Source of the DNA: Promethearchaeota archaeon
Lineage (GTDB): Archaea; Asgardarchaeota; Lokiarchaeia; Sigynarchaeales; SOKP01
Direction of reading: 5' to 3'
NCBI GenBank assembly: GCA_019057775.1
Contig: JAHLWT010000153.1
Coordinates: forward strand, 1-35,878
DNA length: 35,878 nt
Shown here: piece by piece, positions 6,657 to 16,421 of the stretch
Layout of the letters: every line of letters starts with the position of its first letter
Position numbering within the stretch: the first letter of the stretch is position 1
The notes under the pieces: model-generated
The model's input: the letters and a program-made list of their open reading frames with translations, nothing else
What the model was told of the DNA's origin: nothing
Database searches by the model: none
Program-made: the position numbers and the translations under genes

Positions 6657-8714
6657 TTATTCGATTTTTGCTCCAGGCGGGATATCCTTATCTGGTAATA
6701 AAACGGATACATTTTCACCATCAACAGCAGCCAATAACATTCCCTCACTTAAAATTCCTCTTAATTTTCTCGGCTCCAAATTAGTTAATACTATTATTTT
6801 TTTTCCTGTTAATTCTTCTACTTTATAGTATTCCGCCAATCCCGCAACTAAAGTTCTCTTCTCATTCCCTATATTAATACTCAATTTATAAAGCTTATCA
6901 GCTTTTGGAACTTTTTCAACCTTTTCGACCAACGCAACTCGGATATCTAATTTCTTAAATTCTTCATATGAAACCAAATCTATATCACCATCTTGTTTTT
7001 TTATTGCTAAAGTTTTCAATTTTTCTTTTAATTCTTCAATTTCTAATTTTTGGAAAAGAGGTCTTGGAGTTTTTATTTTATGACCTTCTTTAAGAGTATT
7101 ATCTTTTATATTATTCCAAGATAACTGCTCAAGCTTTTCTGAAATATTTAAATAATCCAATACCTTTTCAGAAGTATCAGGAATGAAAGGTCCTAATAAA
7201 ATAGCTAATGCATAAACTGCTTGAGCACACAGGTTAAAAACATGACCTGCCGCTTCTTTATTATTCTTAATCAGATGCCAGGGTGCTTTTTCATTGAGAT
7301 AAATGTTTCCTTCCTTTCCAAAAGCAACTATTTCTCTTATTGCTCGTCTTAATTCAAACTTTTCTAATAAATCTCCAATTTTTTGTGAAATATTATTTAT
7401 TTTATTGATAAATTCTTTATCAACCTCATCTAACTCAATCCTTTTTGGAATTGTGTTTTTAAATTGTTTGTTTATAAAAGTTAAAGACCGATGAATGAAA
7501 TTACCAATAACGTCATTTAAGGTATTTGTATTATTCTCAAATTCAGACCAAAGGAATGAGGAATCGCTTTTTTCGGGTCTGTTATATAGTAAGCTAAATC
7601 TCCAATAGTCTAATGGTGCTAATTTTAAAGCATCATCAATATAGATGCCGATTCCCCTTGATTTAGAAAACTTCTCATTTTCATACATTAAAAATTCAGT
7701 TGAGGAAACATTATAAGGTAGAACAAATTGATCTTCTTTATTTTTATCTGCATTATAACCCAAAATTAATCCGGGGAATAGAATTAAATGAAATATAATA
7801 TTGTCTTTCCCAATAAAAAAAACTGTTTTAGTATCTGAATCCTTCCAAAAGTAATTAAATTTATCAGGATTATTGACTATTTTATCTGCCCATTCTTTCA
7901 CTGCTGTAATATACCCTAAGACAGCTTCAAACCAGACATAAATTGTTTTACTCTCTGCCCCTTTGAAAGGCGCAGGTATTCCCCATTCTAAATCTCGTGT
8001 AATTGATCTCTCATGTAAACCTTCTGCGATCAAATTTAAACACATTTTTTTTGCATTGGAGGGTATAGTTTTATTTTCTTCAATTAATTTCCTTAGTTGA
8101 TCTTGTAATTTAGGTAAATCCAAATACCAATGTTTTGTTTTTTTGATGATTGGAGTATTTCCACAAATTGCACATCTTGGTTTAACCAATTCTAACGGAG
8201 TTAGAAGCTTTTGACACTTATCACATTGATCTCCTCGAGCATCATCATAACTACAATGAGGACAATTACCTTCAACAAATCTATCAGGTAAAAATAAATC
8301 ATCATTTTTACAGTATAGCGATTCTATTTCTTTTTCATTAATATATCCATTTTTTTGTATGTCTAAACAGATTTCTTGGACTAAATTAATATGAGTTGGA
8401 TTATGGGTTATGGTATAATTATCAAAAGATATTTTCCACTTTTCGTGCAAATTACTAATAATTTTATGATATTTAAAAGCCAGATCCTCAGCAGGAACAC
8501 TTAATTTTTTTGCTTCAATGGAAATTGGTGTCCCATGAGAGTCTGATCCTGAAACAAAGACTACTTCTTCTCCCTTCAGTCTCAAAAATCTTGCAAATAC
8601 ATCAGCTGATAATGTACTTCCTATTAGATTTCCTAGATGTGGTGTAGCATTCACATAAGGCCACGCGGAAGTAACAATCCATTTTTCTTTAAGATTCTTT
8701 ACTAATTTAATCAC
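6657..8714 (-). CDS. metG: Methionyl-tRNA synthetase with C-terminal EMAP/Trbp111 tRNA-binding domain
   Basis: Charges tRNA-Met with methionine in the cytosol; class I aminoacyl-tRNA synthetase. The catalytic domain opens with WIVTSAWPYVNATPHLGN, where PHLGN (25-29) is the HIGH-type signature. Two CxxC zinc knuckles follow at about 149-185 (CPHC, CDKC, then CAIC), and KFSKSRG (about 346-352) is the KMSKS loop. The helical anticodon-binding domain follows. The last about 105 residues (from YEEFKKLDIRV, through VAGLAEYY and LEPRKLRGILSEGMLLAA) form the EMAP/Trbp111 tRNA-binding domain, fused here rather than encoded separately as in some archaea. At 685 residues it is full length. The start is GTG at 8714; an AAGGTGAT stretch overlaps it and a TATA-like box lies about 20-27 bases upstream, so the exact start may be shifted slightly. 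Confidence 0.97.
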   Translation of the reverse strand: MIKLVKNLKEKWIVTSAWPYVNATPHLGNLIGSTLSADVFARFLRLKGEEVVFVSGSDSHGTPISIEAKKLSVPAEDLAFKYHKIISNLHEKWKISFDNYTITHNPTHINLVQEICLDIQKNGYINEKEIESLYCKNDDLFLPDRFVEGNCPHCSYDDARGDQCDKCQKLLTPLELVKPRCAICGNTPIIKKTKHWYLDLPKLQDQLRKLIEENKTIPSNAKKMCLNLIAEGLHERSITRDLEWGIPAPFKGAESKTIYVWFEAVLGYITAVKEWADKIVNNPDKFNYFWKDSDTKTVFFIGKDNIIFHLILFPGLILGYNADKNKEDQFVLPYNVSSTEFLMYENEKFSKSRGIGIYIDDALKLAPLDYWRFSLLYNRPEKSDSSFLWSEFENNTNTLNDVIGNFIHRSLTFINKQFKNTIPKRIELDEVDKEFINKINNISQKIGDLLEKFELRRAIREIVAFGKEGNIYLNEKAPWHLIKNNKEAAGHVFNLCAQAVYALAILLGPFIPDTSEKVLDYLNISEKLEQLSWNNIKDNTLKEGHKIKTPRPLFQKLEIEELKEKLKTLAIKKQDGDIDLVSYEEFKKLDIRVALVEKVEKVPKADKLYKLSINIGNEKRTLVAGLAEYYKVEELTGKKIIVLTNLEPRKLRGILSEGMLLAAVDGENVSVLLPDKDIPPGAKIE

Positions 8715-8730
8715 CTTTCTACTCTCGTTT

Positions 8731-8740
8731 ATATATAGAA
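8731..8740 (-). promoter_or_regulatory. TATA-like box of metG
   Basis: The minus-strand sequence CTATATATAAAC covers this site. It is centred about 22 bases before the GTG start at 8714, close to the expected distance for an archaeal TATA box and a leaderless or nearly leaderless transcript. Position-only evidence. Confidence 0.4.
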
Positions 8741-8825
8741 CGAATATAAGCTTAAATATTTTAAACTATAGGAGTTGATATTGTTATTTTAATATTAATA
8801 ATCACACATTAAGTATCATTTTAAA

Positions 8826-10007
8826 TTAAGTAAATGTGATTTTCGCACCGCAATATCTGCATGCGTTAATTTCTTTATTCATTTTTTGAAAACAAGGTTC
8901 ATGATAATATGATTCACAATTTTCACATTGGAATACTTTAAAATCTCCTAAAAAAATACTATGACAATATGAACAAGAAGAATTTATTTGGTCAATTTTT
9001 TCATCAGGAATAAGAGTCATTCGTGTTACTTTCATTTTCTCTTCTTCAAAAATCTTTATCTCTTGAGATTCTTCTTCATTATCTCTTATTAACTTCAACG
9101 CAGCTCGAGGTAATTCTAAAAGGAAGAAGCAAAATGGACACCTGAAAACATTTTCCTTATACTCCGTTTTTTTAGCCCACATTGCAGCACAGGATAAGTG
9201 CATTGCTCTATCACATGAAGGACAATATCTTCCCTCTACATAGAAATTTGAACCTGTAATTGTCGCTTTTACAGAGTGACATATTTGACACTTTTCTTGC
9301 CCAGTACTTTTTCCTTTCATCATTGAACGTAATTCTAAAAAAGATGGTCTTCTTAAGGGTAGCGCTATATCACTAACTAGTGGAGCAACCTCATCCTTTT
9401 TATTGGGGGAAAAATAATCAGTTGACTCTTTAACATCTTTTTTAGAAGCAAAAGCCTTTCCCGCATTGATTAAAGCCTTAGAATTATTAAAATACCCAAA
9501 TTCACCTCCAGTTAACTGAGTCATTCTTTTTAACGTGTTATCCCCGTAGTCCTGAGCACTTCCAAGTTGACAGGCATCGATATATACACCTAATCCCTTA
9601 GCAATATTAACCATTTTCTCTAATTTCGAAGATTCGAGAAATAATTTATTATCAGTAATAATAAATATACGAGGCGTTTTACCCCCGATTTTGCGCATCT
9701 CCTTAACAAGAATTTGCAAAGCAAAGGCAATACCTTCATGCAAACGCCCATTTCCAGAAATTTGTATATTTTTTAAAGATTTTATGAGTTTCTCTTCTTC
9801 AAAGGCAAAATCAATTAATTTTTTAGTATCATTGCCAAATGAGATAATAGAGATTCTATCTTTCAAATCAATCGCTAATTTTGATTGTATAAAATTCTTA
9901 ACTGCTTGTAATCCAACTACTAACCTACTTGGTTTAAAATCTTTTCTTATCATAGACCGAGAAACATCTATAAGGACTACAGCATCTTCTATTTTTAATT
10001 CAGGCAA
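8826..10007 (-). CDS. Von Willebrand A protein with two C-terminal C4HC3 (RING/PHD-like) zinc fingers
   Basis: The 393-residue protein has three parts. Residues 8-190 form a vWA domain with a MIDAS metal site: D14-x-S16-x-S18, and D119 in RIFIITDNK. A linker (190-235) follows. Finger 1 has C240, C243, C262, C265, H270, C273, C290, C293 (C-x2-C-x18-C-x2-C-x4-H-x2-C-x16-C-x2-C). Finger 2 has C345, C348, C361, C364, H369, C372, C383, C386 (x12 and x10 loops). Both match the C4HC3 cross-brace pattern of PHD/RINGv fingers. vWA followed by zinc fingers recalls TFIIH p44/Ssl1. RING-like fingers in Asgard archaea also suggest a ubiquitin-ligase role. No signal peptide, so intracellular. The start is TTG at 10007 with a TATA-like box about 24 bases upstream. 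Domain calls are strong; function is inferred. Confidence 0.85.
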   Translation of the reverse strand: MPELKIEDAVVLIDVSRSMIRKDFKPSRLVVGLQAVKNFIQSKLAIDLKDRISIISFGNDTKKLIDFAFEEEKLIKSLKNIQISGNGRLHEGIAFALQILVKEMRKIGGKTPRIFIITDNKLFLESSKLEKMVNIAKGLGVYIDACQLGSAQDYGDNTLKRMTQLTGGEFGYFNNSKALINAGKAFASKKDVKESTDYFSPNKKDEVAPLVSDIALPLRRPSFLELRSMMKGKSTGQEKCQICHSVKATITGSNFYVEGRYCPSCDRAMHLSCAAMWAKKTEYKENVFRCPFCFFLLELPRAALKLIRDNEEESQEIKIFEEEKMKVTRMTLIPDEKIDQINSSCSYCHSIFLGDFKVFQCENCESYYHEPCFQKMNKEINACRYCGAKITFT

Positions 10008-10025
10008 ATTTCTTTAATAATAACC

Positions 10026-10036
10026 TTATAAAATGG
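10026..10036 (-). promoter_or_regulatory. TATA-like box of the VWA/zinc-finger gene
   Basis: The minus strand reads ATTTTATAAGG here, centred about 24 bases before the TTG start at 10007. No Shine-Dalgarno sequence lies before that start, so a leaderless mRNA is likely. Confidence 0.4.
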
Positions 10037-10117
10037 AGATTAATAAAATAATAGTTGTAAAATCTTATAAATTTCTATGCTGTTTTTACATTTTTGTGAA
10101 TATTTCTGAAAATATAA

Positions 10118-11479
10118 TCAAGATAAGAAATTGTAAGCAAAGATTGTATACACTTTAATTGAATTAATGAAATCTGAAACTTCAACTGATTCATTTGTGG
10201 CATGCATATTTGTAATGCTTCCAGGTCCAAAACCAACGGTTTGCAAGCAATAGTTACTATTTCGATAATAACAACAATCCATACCCCCTGGAGAGAGAAG
10301 ATAGGTCGGTCTTTGTTCATAGAATTTTTCACATATCTCAGCTAAATCTCTTAATGTTTGAGATTTTTCCCAATTTTCCCAAAAAGATGATTCTCCATCT
10401 TGAAATACTTCAATGTATACAAAAGTTTCTTCAGGGCGTCCTATTGGTTCATCTTTTGTTTTATATCCTAAATCGTTTAAAATGAATTTTTTCAACGCAT
10501 CGAGTATCATATCAGTGGATTGTCCTGGTAATAATCTGAAATCTAATATTGCTTCACATCGATCAGGAATTACGTTCTCTTTTATTCCTGCATTAATTAC
10601 TGTAACACTTTTTGTAAAATGAGTCATAGCATGTAGTAGATCTTGAAGAATTTTTTGCTCATTTAGAATTTTCTCAAATATTTGTTTATTAGGAAGCAGT
10701 TCGCTTAAAAGATCTTTAAGTTTTTCTTCAGAGATAGGGGGATCAATTTGAGGCATATATTTATCCATTCCATTTAAATTTAGAATTATTTCACTCATCA
10801 TCTCAATCGCATTTTTACCCATAGTAGGCATCATTGAATGGCAAGAAATCCCATTTGTTATAATTTTTAAGTTGAGATGCCCTTTTTCACCAACAACTAT
10901 TGCCTTTCCTAAAGGCATCAACCCTGTAGTTTCCCCAATTAAAATAAAATCACATTTAATTTGTTTTAATTGGTTCTCTAATAACCAAAAAGTCCCAAAT
11001 TTTCCACCTGTTTCTTCATCTGCAACGGCATTAAGGATTAAATTTCCTGAGAGTTTTATTCCTAATTTCTTTAAAATCTTTAAACTTATAGTCATTGCAC
11101 ATAATGCTGTTTTCATATCTGCAGTACCTCTTCCGAAAATTTTTTGCCTCTTTTTACATCCTTTAATTATACCCGATAATGGAGGATATTTCCACTCTTC
11201 TTCATTTCCGGGAGGTACTACATCCATATGTCCATTATATAAAAGATTTCTTCCTTCAAAATTATCATTTAAATAAGCAATTAAATTTGCACGATTATCT
11301 CCAAAAGGAAAAACATCTGATTTTATATCAGCATTTTTTAAATATCTCTCAATCACTAATGCTACATTTTTTTCATTACCAGGAGGATTATAGGACTCTG
11401 CTTGAATTAATTCTCTTAAAAATTTGATATATTCTTCTTTATGTTCCTCAATTTCTTCAATTATTAAATCTTCGCTCAT
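10118..11479 (-). CDS. M20-family metallopeptidase (ArgE/DapE/carboxypeptidase G2-like deacylase)
   Basis: A zinc-dependent amidohydrolase of the M20 family, which removes acyl groups or amino acids from small peptides such as N-acetylornithine or succinyl-diaminopimelate. Metal ligands and catalytic residues are in place: H84 and D86 in YNGHMDVVPPG, D121 in GRGTADMKTALCAM, and E155/E156 in ADEETGG. The dimerisation lid is inserted after about residue 190 (GHLNLKIITNGISCHSMMP), and the final zinc histidine is in NMHATNESVEV near the C-terminus. The length of 453 residues is slightly above the norm for ArgE/DapE (370-420). Cytosolic, no signal peptide. It stands alone between the VWA gene (110 bases) and a diverging surface protein gene. 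Substrate cannot be decided because no arginine or lysine biosynthesis genes are near. Confidence 0.88.
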   Translation of the reverse strand: MSEDLIIEEIEEHKEEYIKFLRELIQAESYNPPGNEKNVALVIERYLKNADIKSDVFPFGDNRANLIAYLNDNFEGRNLLYNGHMDVVPPGNEEEWKYPPLSGIIKGCKKRQKIFGRGTADMKTALCAMTISLKILKKLGIKLSGNLILNAVADEETGGKFGTFWLLENQLKQIKCDFILIGETTGLMPLGKAIVVGEKGHLNLKIITNGISCHSMMPTMGKNAIEMMSEIILNLNGMDKYMPQIDPPISEEKLKDLLSELLPNKQIFEKILNEQKILQDLLHAMTHFTKSVTVINAGIKENVIPDRCEAILDFRLLPGQSTDMILDALKKFILNDLGYKTKDEPIGRPEETFVYIEVFQDGESSFWENWEKSQTLRDLAEICEKFYEQRPTYLLSPGGMDCCYYRNSNYCLQTVGFGPGSITNMHATNESVEVSDFINSIKVYTIFAYNFLS

Positions 11480-11589
11480 TTAAACTTTCTCAAGAGTTTT
11501 TTTCACAAGTTAATTTGAAAAAAATTTGAATCTTTATAATATTTTGTTATATTGGCAACCTATCGAAAATTTTAATACTTTTAAATGAT

Positions 11590-11599
11590 TTTATAAACA
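11590..11599 (+). promoter_or_regulatory. TATA-like box of the large surface protein gene
   Basis: TTTTATAAAC lies about 30 bases before the TTG start at 11625. No Shine-Dalgarno sequence precedes the start, fitting a leaderless transcript. Confidence 0.4.
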
Positions 11600-11624
11600 A
11601 AAATTAGAGTTTACGGTTATTTTA

Positions 11625-14600
11625 TTGATTCGACGAAAAAAAGAGAGTAAAAGAATATTTTTTTCTGTTCTTTTCATAATTACAATTTTTGTAGCAAATG
11701 TGCAGATTTTAGATAGCTTTAATATATTTCCAGATGAAAACATTAATAACTTTTCCCAGGAAAATTTGTTGGATAACCCTCTTCAGCTATCTAATCTTAA
11801 CTTAGATGATGAAATTACAGGTTCAGGTGTGAATCAAACAGTTAGAATTTACGTTAACAATAACTCAGAGAATCTACAAGATAATGAACAATATTTTGAA
11901 ATCCCCTCATTAACAACTGATGAGATGTATCTCACCTATGGAGATTTTAATTTTACATTTCAGAATAACTATACCACAGAATACATTATTGAGGATGATG
12001 ACGCACTCTATGCTTCAGATTTTATATCTTTTGATTATGATAGTGATTACTCAGGAATCACATGGGATGCTGATACGGATAATCTTGGTGGAGACTTCAC
12101 TGACTTGATTGATGGTGATAATTTAACATATATTCAATTTAATGCTACCAAGGGTGTTTTAAATTTCACTATCTCAGCTAATTTTACAGATACATTATAT
12201 GCTAAGGCTGATGTTATCGATGGTAATGTCGAATTTAATCGTTCTAACATTTTAGGATTTATCTCATCTTTAACCTTCAGCCTTAATAAAAACGCAAACT
12301 TAACAATGAGATTATGGGACTATCAACAGTCTGCTTGGGATGAGGTAATTCCTGCAATTTTGATTGATAATAAAAGTTTTAGTATTCAAGAATTAGAAAG
12401 AAGTATAATTAATGAAAACTTAAATTTTACAGATCTCTCAAACACCAGTTATATCGAGTTTGTTTTTGAGAGATTCGATAAAATGCCATTTGATGCATTG
12501 GTACGTGGGTATGACATGCAATCTACTTATGCTTTCGATCTCCCTATAACAAATCAAACCTATGTAGCATTGGAATTCGACTTAAAGGGAGAAAAATCAG
12601 CTGTCAATGGAGTCTATGTGTGGATTAGAACTCTAGATGTTGCTGAAGCTGCCAATACCGTTTTAAATATGACCTTATATCGCGCTAATGATACCCTTGT
12701 GAGAACTAATGATACTTTAAGAACAGTAGAATTAGAGCCAGATTATAATGAAATGAAAGATACATTTGAAGTTAATTATACTAATGATAAACTCTCCTAT
12801 TTTAAATTTAATGTTAGCAACACAGGAAGTTTGAATCTCTCTAATTATTTTATTGTAATAAAATCTAATAGTTCAAAAGAAGTGTATAGTTTAGTTACTC
12901 TTCCCTTTTACGATTATGGAGATGATGGAAATACAGAACATCAATTAAAAACAACTAATGATGATGGAGTAAACTGGACTAATGCTGAAAAGATTATTAC
13001 AACAACCGGTGATGATGATTATGATTCAGGCCAATTAGATGCGAGCTCATTTAAATTAAATGTAACACGAGGATATATCCCCACAGATTTTATTGTTAAC
13101 GGTACAAATACTTTAAGAATACAAAATCTTACTATAAATGGTTACGAAATTAGTTCTTACTATAGGGGTAAGAACTATAATGAAAGTTCATACTTAACTT
13201 GGGGTCTGGGCCAATGGAATTATAATTTTACAACACCCATTGGAGATGAAGGAAGCAATAGGTTCCGAGTAAATCTCACATGGGATAAAAACAATATTAC
13301 CAGTTTCAAATTCAATGTCTCTTATTCTATTAATGCTTATTGGATTGAAAACGCGACAACAACCTATAGCGCTAATTATAATAAAGATCCAGAATGGGTT
13401 TTCAATTTTAACCTTAATAAAACCATTCAAAATCCAAAATTTACTAATTGGAGTTATACTGAGTTTTGGTTTATATATGCGGATTTTTTTACTGCTCGAA
13501 ATTTAATCGATCCGGATTCTGAACAAATTCTTAATAAAACTGGCGGTCCAAGTTTTTTAAGTGGAATTTCAAATAACTATAAATTAATTGTCAATAATAC
13601 TCTTTCAATTTTAGATGGACCTTACATTCTTAATTTAACTAGCTTTAACTTTATTGACGAAATGCACAGTTACATTGATTATAACGGAACACTATGGGAA
13701 ACTCGTGGGTTTATGTATGGAGATAATATCTCTACAAGTCTCAAAATCCAAGATCAAAGATTAAGTGCTCCAGTCAGTGGTATAGCAAATGTCACTCTTT
13801 TTTATCCAAATAAAACTGAATATACTGATGCAAAATTGACTTCGTCGTCGGGATCTATTAAGAGTTCAGCATTATTATATGACTTTAATAATGAGACTAT
13901 ACTAGATCTAACAAATAATATAGAAGTTTTGGGTGAGTATAATCTAGGTTTCTTCTGGTTTAATGGGTCTGCCATAGGTTGTAAGAAAATAAACATTTAC
14001 ATAGATACTTATGATGTTGATTTATACGGGTTAAATTATGATCCAAATCTTAGAACGAATGTACTAAGTGGAGAAGTCAAAAACTCTGTATATGATAATT
14101 ATACTCTATTGGTCGCATCTGTAAATGAAACAACAGGTATAGTACAACCTAACTTTTATCCTATTAACAATGATGATATACTTGAACAATTTAGCCAGGA
14201 TATTGGAGGAGAACAATTATCTGTGCTCATAAATTCATTCAAACAAAGTGAAACCATCTTAAATCCAAACGAAATAATAAACATACAAACTTCAGTTAAA
14301 AATTTACATCCTTTTATCCCCGTAGAAGTTAAGATTAACTTGAAATTGGTATCCTATGCTAATGAAGAGTGGATTATAGCAGAAAATACTTCAAGCTCTG
14401 TTTTATTAAATTTTACTGGACTCCCAGATGATTCATTTGAATTTGATCTTAATTTGAAAATACCAGATATAGATATTGGTACACAAATATGGCAAGGATT
14501 AAATGGACCAATCAGGCTAGCAGGAGCAAAAACACTCATTACTGTTATTATTGAAGATTCTGACGCTGGTACATACGAATATACAGAATATTCACTACTA

Positions 14601-15767
14601 AGTAATAAATCAAATAATGAATTTGAAGGCTATATACTCGGTTTGAGAGTAGCTGAAGAAGTCGATATAAGAAGTATATTATATGAATTCTTGAGAGAGG
14701 AATGTATCTATTATCCTAACGATACCACATTTTTAGTTAACATCTTTGATCAAAACTATGTATCTAGCTATAACCAATTTGATAATAAATTCGCATTAAA
14801 ATTAAACAGTAAGTTCACAAACATTTCGTTTTCCCCAAATACCCCCATTGTAGGACATGAGTTAAACATAAGTGCCATTTTATCAACTGAATTTGAAGAT
14901 GTTTTGGCAAACAAAAACGTTTCATGCGATTATTATTATAGCAATTCATGGTATCATATAGGATCAGATTTTACTGATACAAATGGAGTTATTTCTTTCG
15001 TCGTAAATACTCTTTTTGTTAATTTCGAAGATGATTTACTTATCAGATTATTGTGGGAAGGAGATGATATAGTTGGAATATCAAGAAATGTATCAATAAC
15101 TCTTATTCCTGAATCTAATAGTCTCTCAGTATCATTATTAAGCGATGTTGTTCAAATTTATAGAAACAAGGACACAACCTTTTCTATCATAATTAAAAAC
15201 TTAGGAGATTCAATTTTAAGAATTATCGATATTTCTATTGAATTAAACCCTAATCTACCATTTACCATAGTAGAAATCGATTATATCCTTCAAAGCTGGC
15301 TGCAACCTGGTGAGCAAACTAATATAATTGTACTTGTAAAAATAGGAAATATTAATTCGCTTGAATTTAATATTACTATAACTGCTCAAAATATAATGAC
15401 AAATGAAAATTTTACTATTTCAAATGAACAAATTATTCCTGTCTTTCAAACTCCTGTTACTGATTATTTTATTGAATTTTTTGTAATTATCATAGGAGTT
15501 TGTTTTGCAATAGCTTGGATTGGAGCAGTACTTTATTCAAGGAGAACAATTAAAAGAATTCAAACGCCAGTAGAAGAAATTGTTAAGAAAAGACCAAGGA
15601 GAGGAAAGTATGTCCCTGTTTCAGAGCTAAAGAAACCAACACCTGTTAAGAAAATGCCGAAGAAACCCGAAGTCACCAAAGAAGCTGAGCAAAAAACAAC
15701 CATGGATTTAGATTCTCTTTTAGAAGAAAGAGGACTTGATGAGAAAAAGAAAAAATCTAAAAGATAA
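11625..15767 (+). CDS. Large single-pass, cell-surface anchored glycoprotein candidate (1380 residues)
   Basis: Residues 1-10 are basic (MIRRKKESKR) and 11-30 hydrophobic, a signal sequence or anchor. About 1250 residues of beta-rich, Asn/Asp/Tyr-rich ectodomain follow, with many N-x-S/T glycosylation sequons. Late in the ectodomain are Ig-like segments resembling CARDB/NEW3 folds, for example IINIQTSVKNLHPFIPVEV and TFSIIIKNLGDSILRIIDI. A membrane helix lies at about 1282-1305 (FFVIIIGVCFAIAWIGAVLY). It is followed by a 75-residue cytosolic tail rich in Lys and Pro, ending with DLDSLLEERGLDEKKKKSKR. Outside-facing ectodomain with a charged inner tail suggests an adhesin, S-layer associated or receptor-like protein. 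The start is TTG. No enzymatic motif was found. The gene is convergent with a Roadblock gene 55 bases away. Confidence 0.8.
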   Translation: MIRRKKESKRIFFSVLFIITIFVANVQILDSFNIFPDENINNFSQENLLDNPLQLSNLNLDDEITGSGVNQTVRIYVNNNSENLQDNEQYFEIPSLTTDEMYLTYGDFNFTFQNNYTTEYIIEDDDALYASDFISFDYDSDYSGITWDADTDNLGGDFTDLIDGDNLTYIQFNATKGVLNFTISANFTDTLYAKADVIDGNVEFNRSNILGFISSLTFSLNKNANLTMRLWDYQQSAWDEVIPAILIDNKSFSIQELERSIINENLNFTDLSNTSYIEFVFERFDKMPFDALVRGYDMQSTYAFDLPITNQTYVALEFDLKGEKSAVNGVYVWIRTLDVAEAANTVLNMTLYRANDTLVRTNDTLRTVELEPDYNEMKDTFEVNYTNDKLSYFKFNVSNTGSLNLSNYFIVIKSNSSKEVYSLVTLPFYDYGDDGNTEHQLKTTNDDGVNWTNAEKIITTTGDDDYDSGQLDASSFKLNVTRGYIPTDFIVNGTNTLRIQNLTINGYEISSYYRGKNYNESSYLTWGLGQWNYNFTTPIGDEGSNRFRVNLTWDKNNITSFKFNVSYSINAYWIENATTTYSANYNKDPEWVFNFNLNKTIQNPKFTNWSYTEFWFIYADFFTARNLIDPDSEQILNKTGGPSFLSGISNNYKLIVNNTLSILDGPYILNLTSFNFIDEMHSYIDYNGTLWETRGFMYGDNISTSLKIQDQRLSAPVSGIANVTLFYPNKTEYTDAKLTSSSGSIKSSALLYDFNNETILDLTNNIEVLGEYNLGFFWFNGSAIGCKKINIYIDTYDVDLYGLNYDPNLRTNVLSGEVKNSVYDNYTLLVASVNETTGIVQPNFYPINNDDILEQFSQDIGGEQLSVLINSFKQSETILNPNEIINIQTSVKNLHPFIPVEVKINLKLVSYANEEWIIAENTSSSVLLNFTGLPDDSFEFDLNLKIPDIDIGTQIWQGLNGPIRLAGAKTLITVIIEDSDAGTYEYTEYSLLSNKSNNEFEGYILGLRVAEEVDIRSILYEFLREECIYYPNDTTFLVNIFDQNYVSSYNQFDNKFALKLNSKFTNISFSPNTPIVGHELNISAILSTEFEDVLANKNVSCDYYYSNSWYHIGSDFTDTNGVISFVVNTLFVNFEDDLLIRLLWEGDDIVGISRNVSITLIPESNSLSVSLLSDVVQIYRNKDTTFSIIIKNLGDSILRIIDISIELNPNLPFTIVEIDYILQSWLQPGEQTNIIVLVKIGNINSLEFNITITAQNIMTNENFTISNEQIIPVFQTPVTDYFIEFFVIIIGVCFAIAWIGAVLYSRRTIKRIQTPVEEIVKKRPRRGKYVPVSELKKPTPVKKMPKKPEVTKEAEQKTTMDLDSLLEERGLDEKKKKSKR

Positions 15768-15775
15768 ATTGTTTG

Positions 15776-15816
15776 TTTTAAGTTATTTTTTCACTTATTT
15801 TTCAAAAAAAGAGAAA
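15776..15816 (+). terminator. T-rich probable archaeal terminator
   Basis: Directly after the surface protein stop there are several T runs (GTTATTTTTTCACTTATTTT) on the plus strand. Archaeal termination generally needs T tracts rather than hairpins. The site sits between convergent genes. Support is by composition only. Confidence 0.35.
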
Positions 15817-15822
15817 ACAAAA

Positions 15823-16176
15823 TTATAAATTAGATATAGAGAGTAAATTTCTTTTCAAAAGTCCAAGAGAACTCCTTCCATCGAGTCCTGCTAACGCAAT
15901 TAAAACGGAATTTTCAGAACCTACTAATAGAGCAAACCCGTCATCAAGTTCTATAGTCGTAGTCTTCAGAGACCCCTTTCCAATATCACTACCCAAGCCA
16001 TTCGAATCCTTAATTATATCAGCACAGGCTTTTGCTATTTTCCCATGGTCCATATCTGTGATTGTTTGGCCAACAAGAACTTTTCCGCTTGAGTCTGCTG
16101 CTATTAAACCTTCGCATTCAGGAACTATATCCATTAACTCTGCTAATTTCTGTTCAAGTACTTTTTTATCAACCAT
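15823..16176 (-). CDS. Roadblock/LC7 domain protein (117 residues)
   Basis: A single Roadblock/LC7 domain. The visible pattern is an N-terminal helix (VLEQKLAELMDIVPECEG), then LIAADSSGKVLVGQTI, a long central helix (HGKIAKACADIIKDSNGL), then strand pairs KTTTIELDDGFALLVGSEN and SVLIALAGLDGRSSLGLL, and a C-terminal helix. Known members dimerise and act as non-catalytic platforms or GTPase-activating partners for small Ras-like GTPases (MglB, Ragulator, dynein light chains). Asgard archaea have many. No GTPase gene is in this window, so the partner must be elsewhere. The start is ATG at 16176. A second, more divergent Roadblock gene lies 245 bases upstream on the same strand. Confidence 0.9.
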   Translation of the reverse strand: MVDKKVLEQKLAELMDIVPECEGLIAADSSGKVLVGQTITDMDHGKIAKACADIIKDSNGLGSDIGKGSLKTTTIELDDGFALLVGSENSVLIALAGLDGRSSLGLLKRNLLSISNL

Positions 16177-16421
16177 AATTAATTACTCATAAAAATTAAT
16201 TTCAATAGATTTGACTTCTGAAATTCGTGATGAAATATTCTTAAATAAATATAGTTTGAAAGGAATTTAAATTTATCATATCAGAAGGATAAAACAAAAA
16301 TAGGTCCAAATTATTAACATTAAATGATTTATTTTAAATCTTTATATTTCTCGAATATATTTCAATTATAGGATAGTTCATTTATAAAAAAGGGAATAGG
16401 GAAAAAATTCACAATTTAATT

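Noticed and set aside
10075..10332. 85-residue frame overlapping the M20 peptidase C-terminus
   Set aside because: It is a shadow in another frame of the peptidase gene, whose metal ligands are in the main frame.
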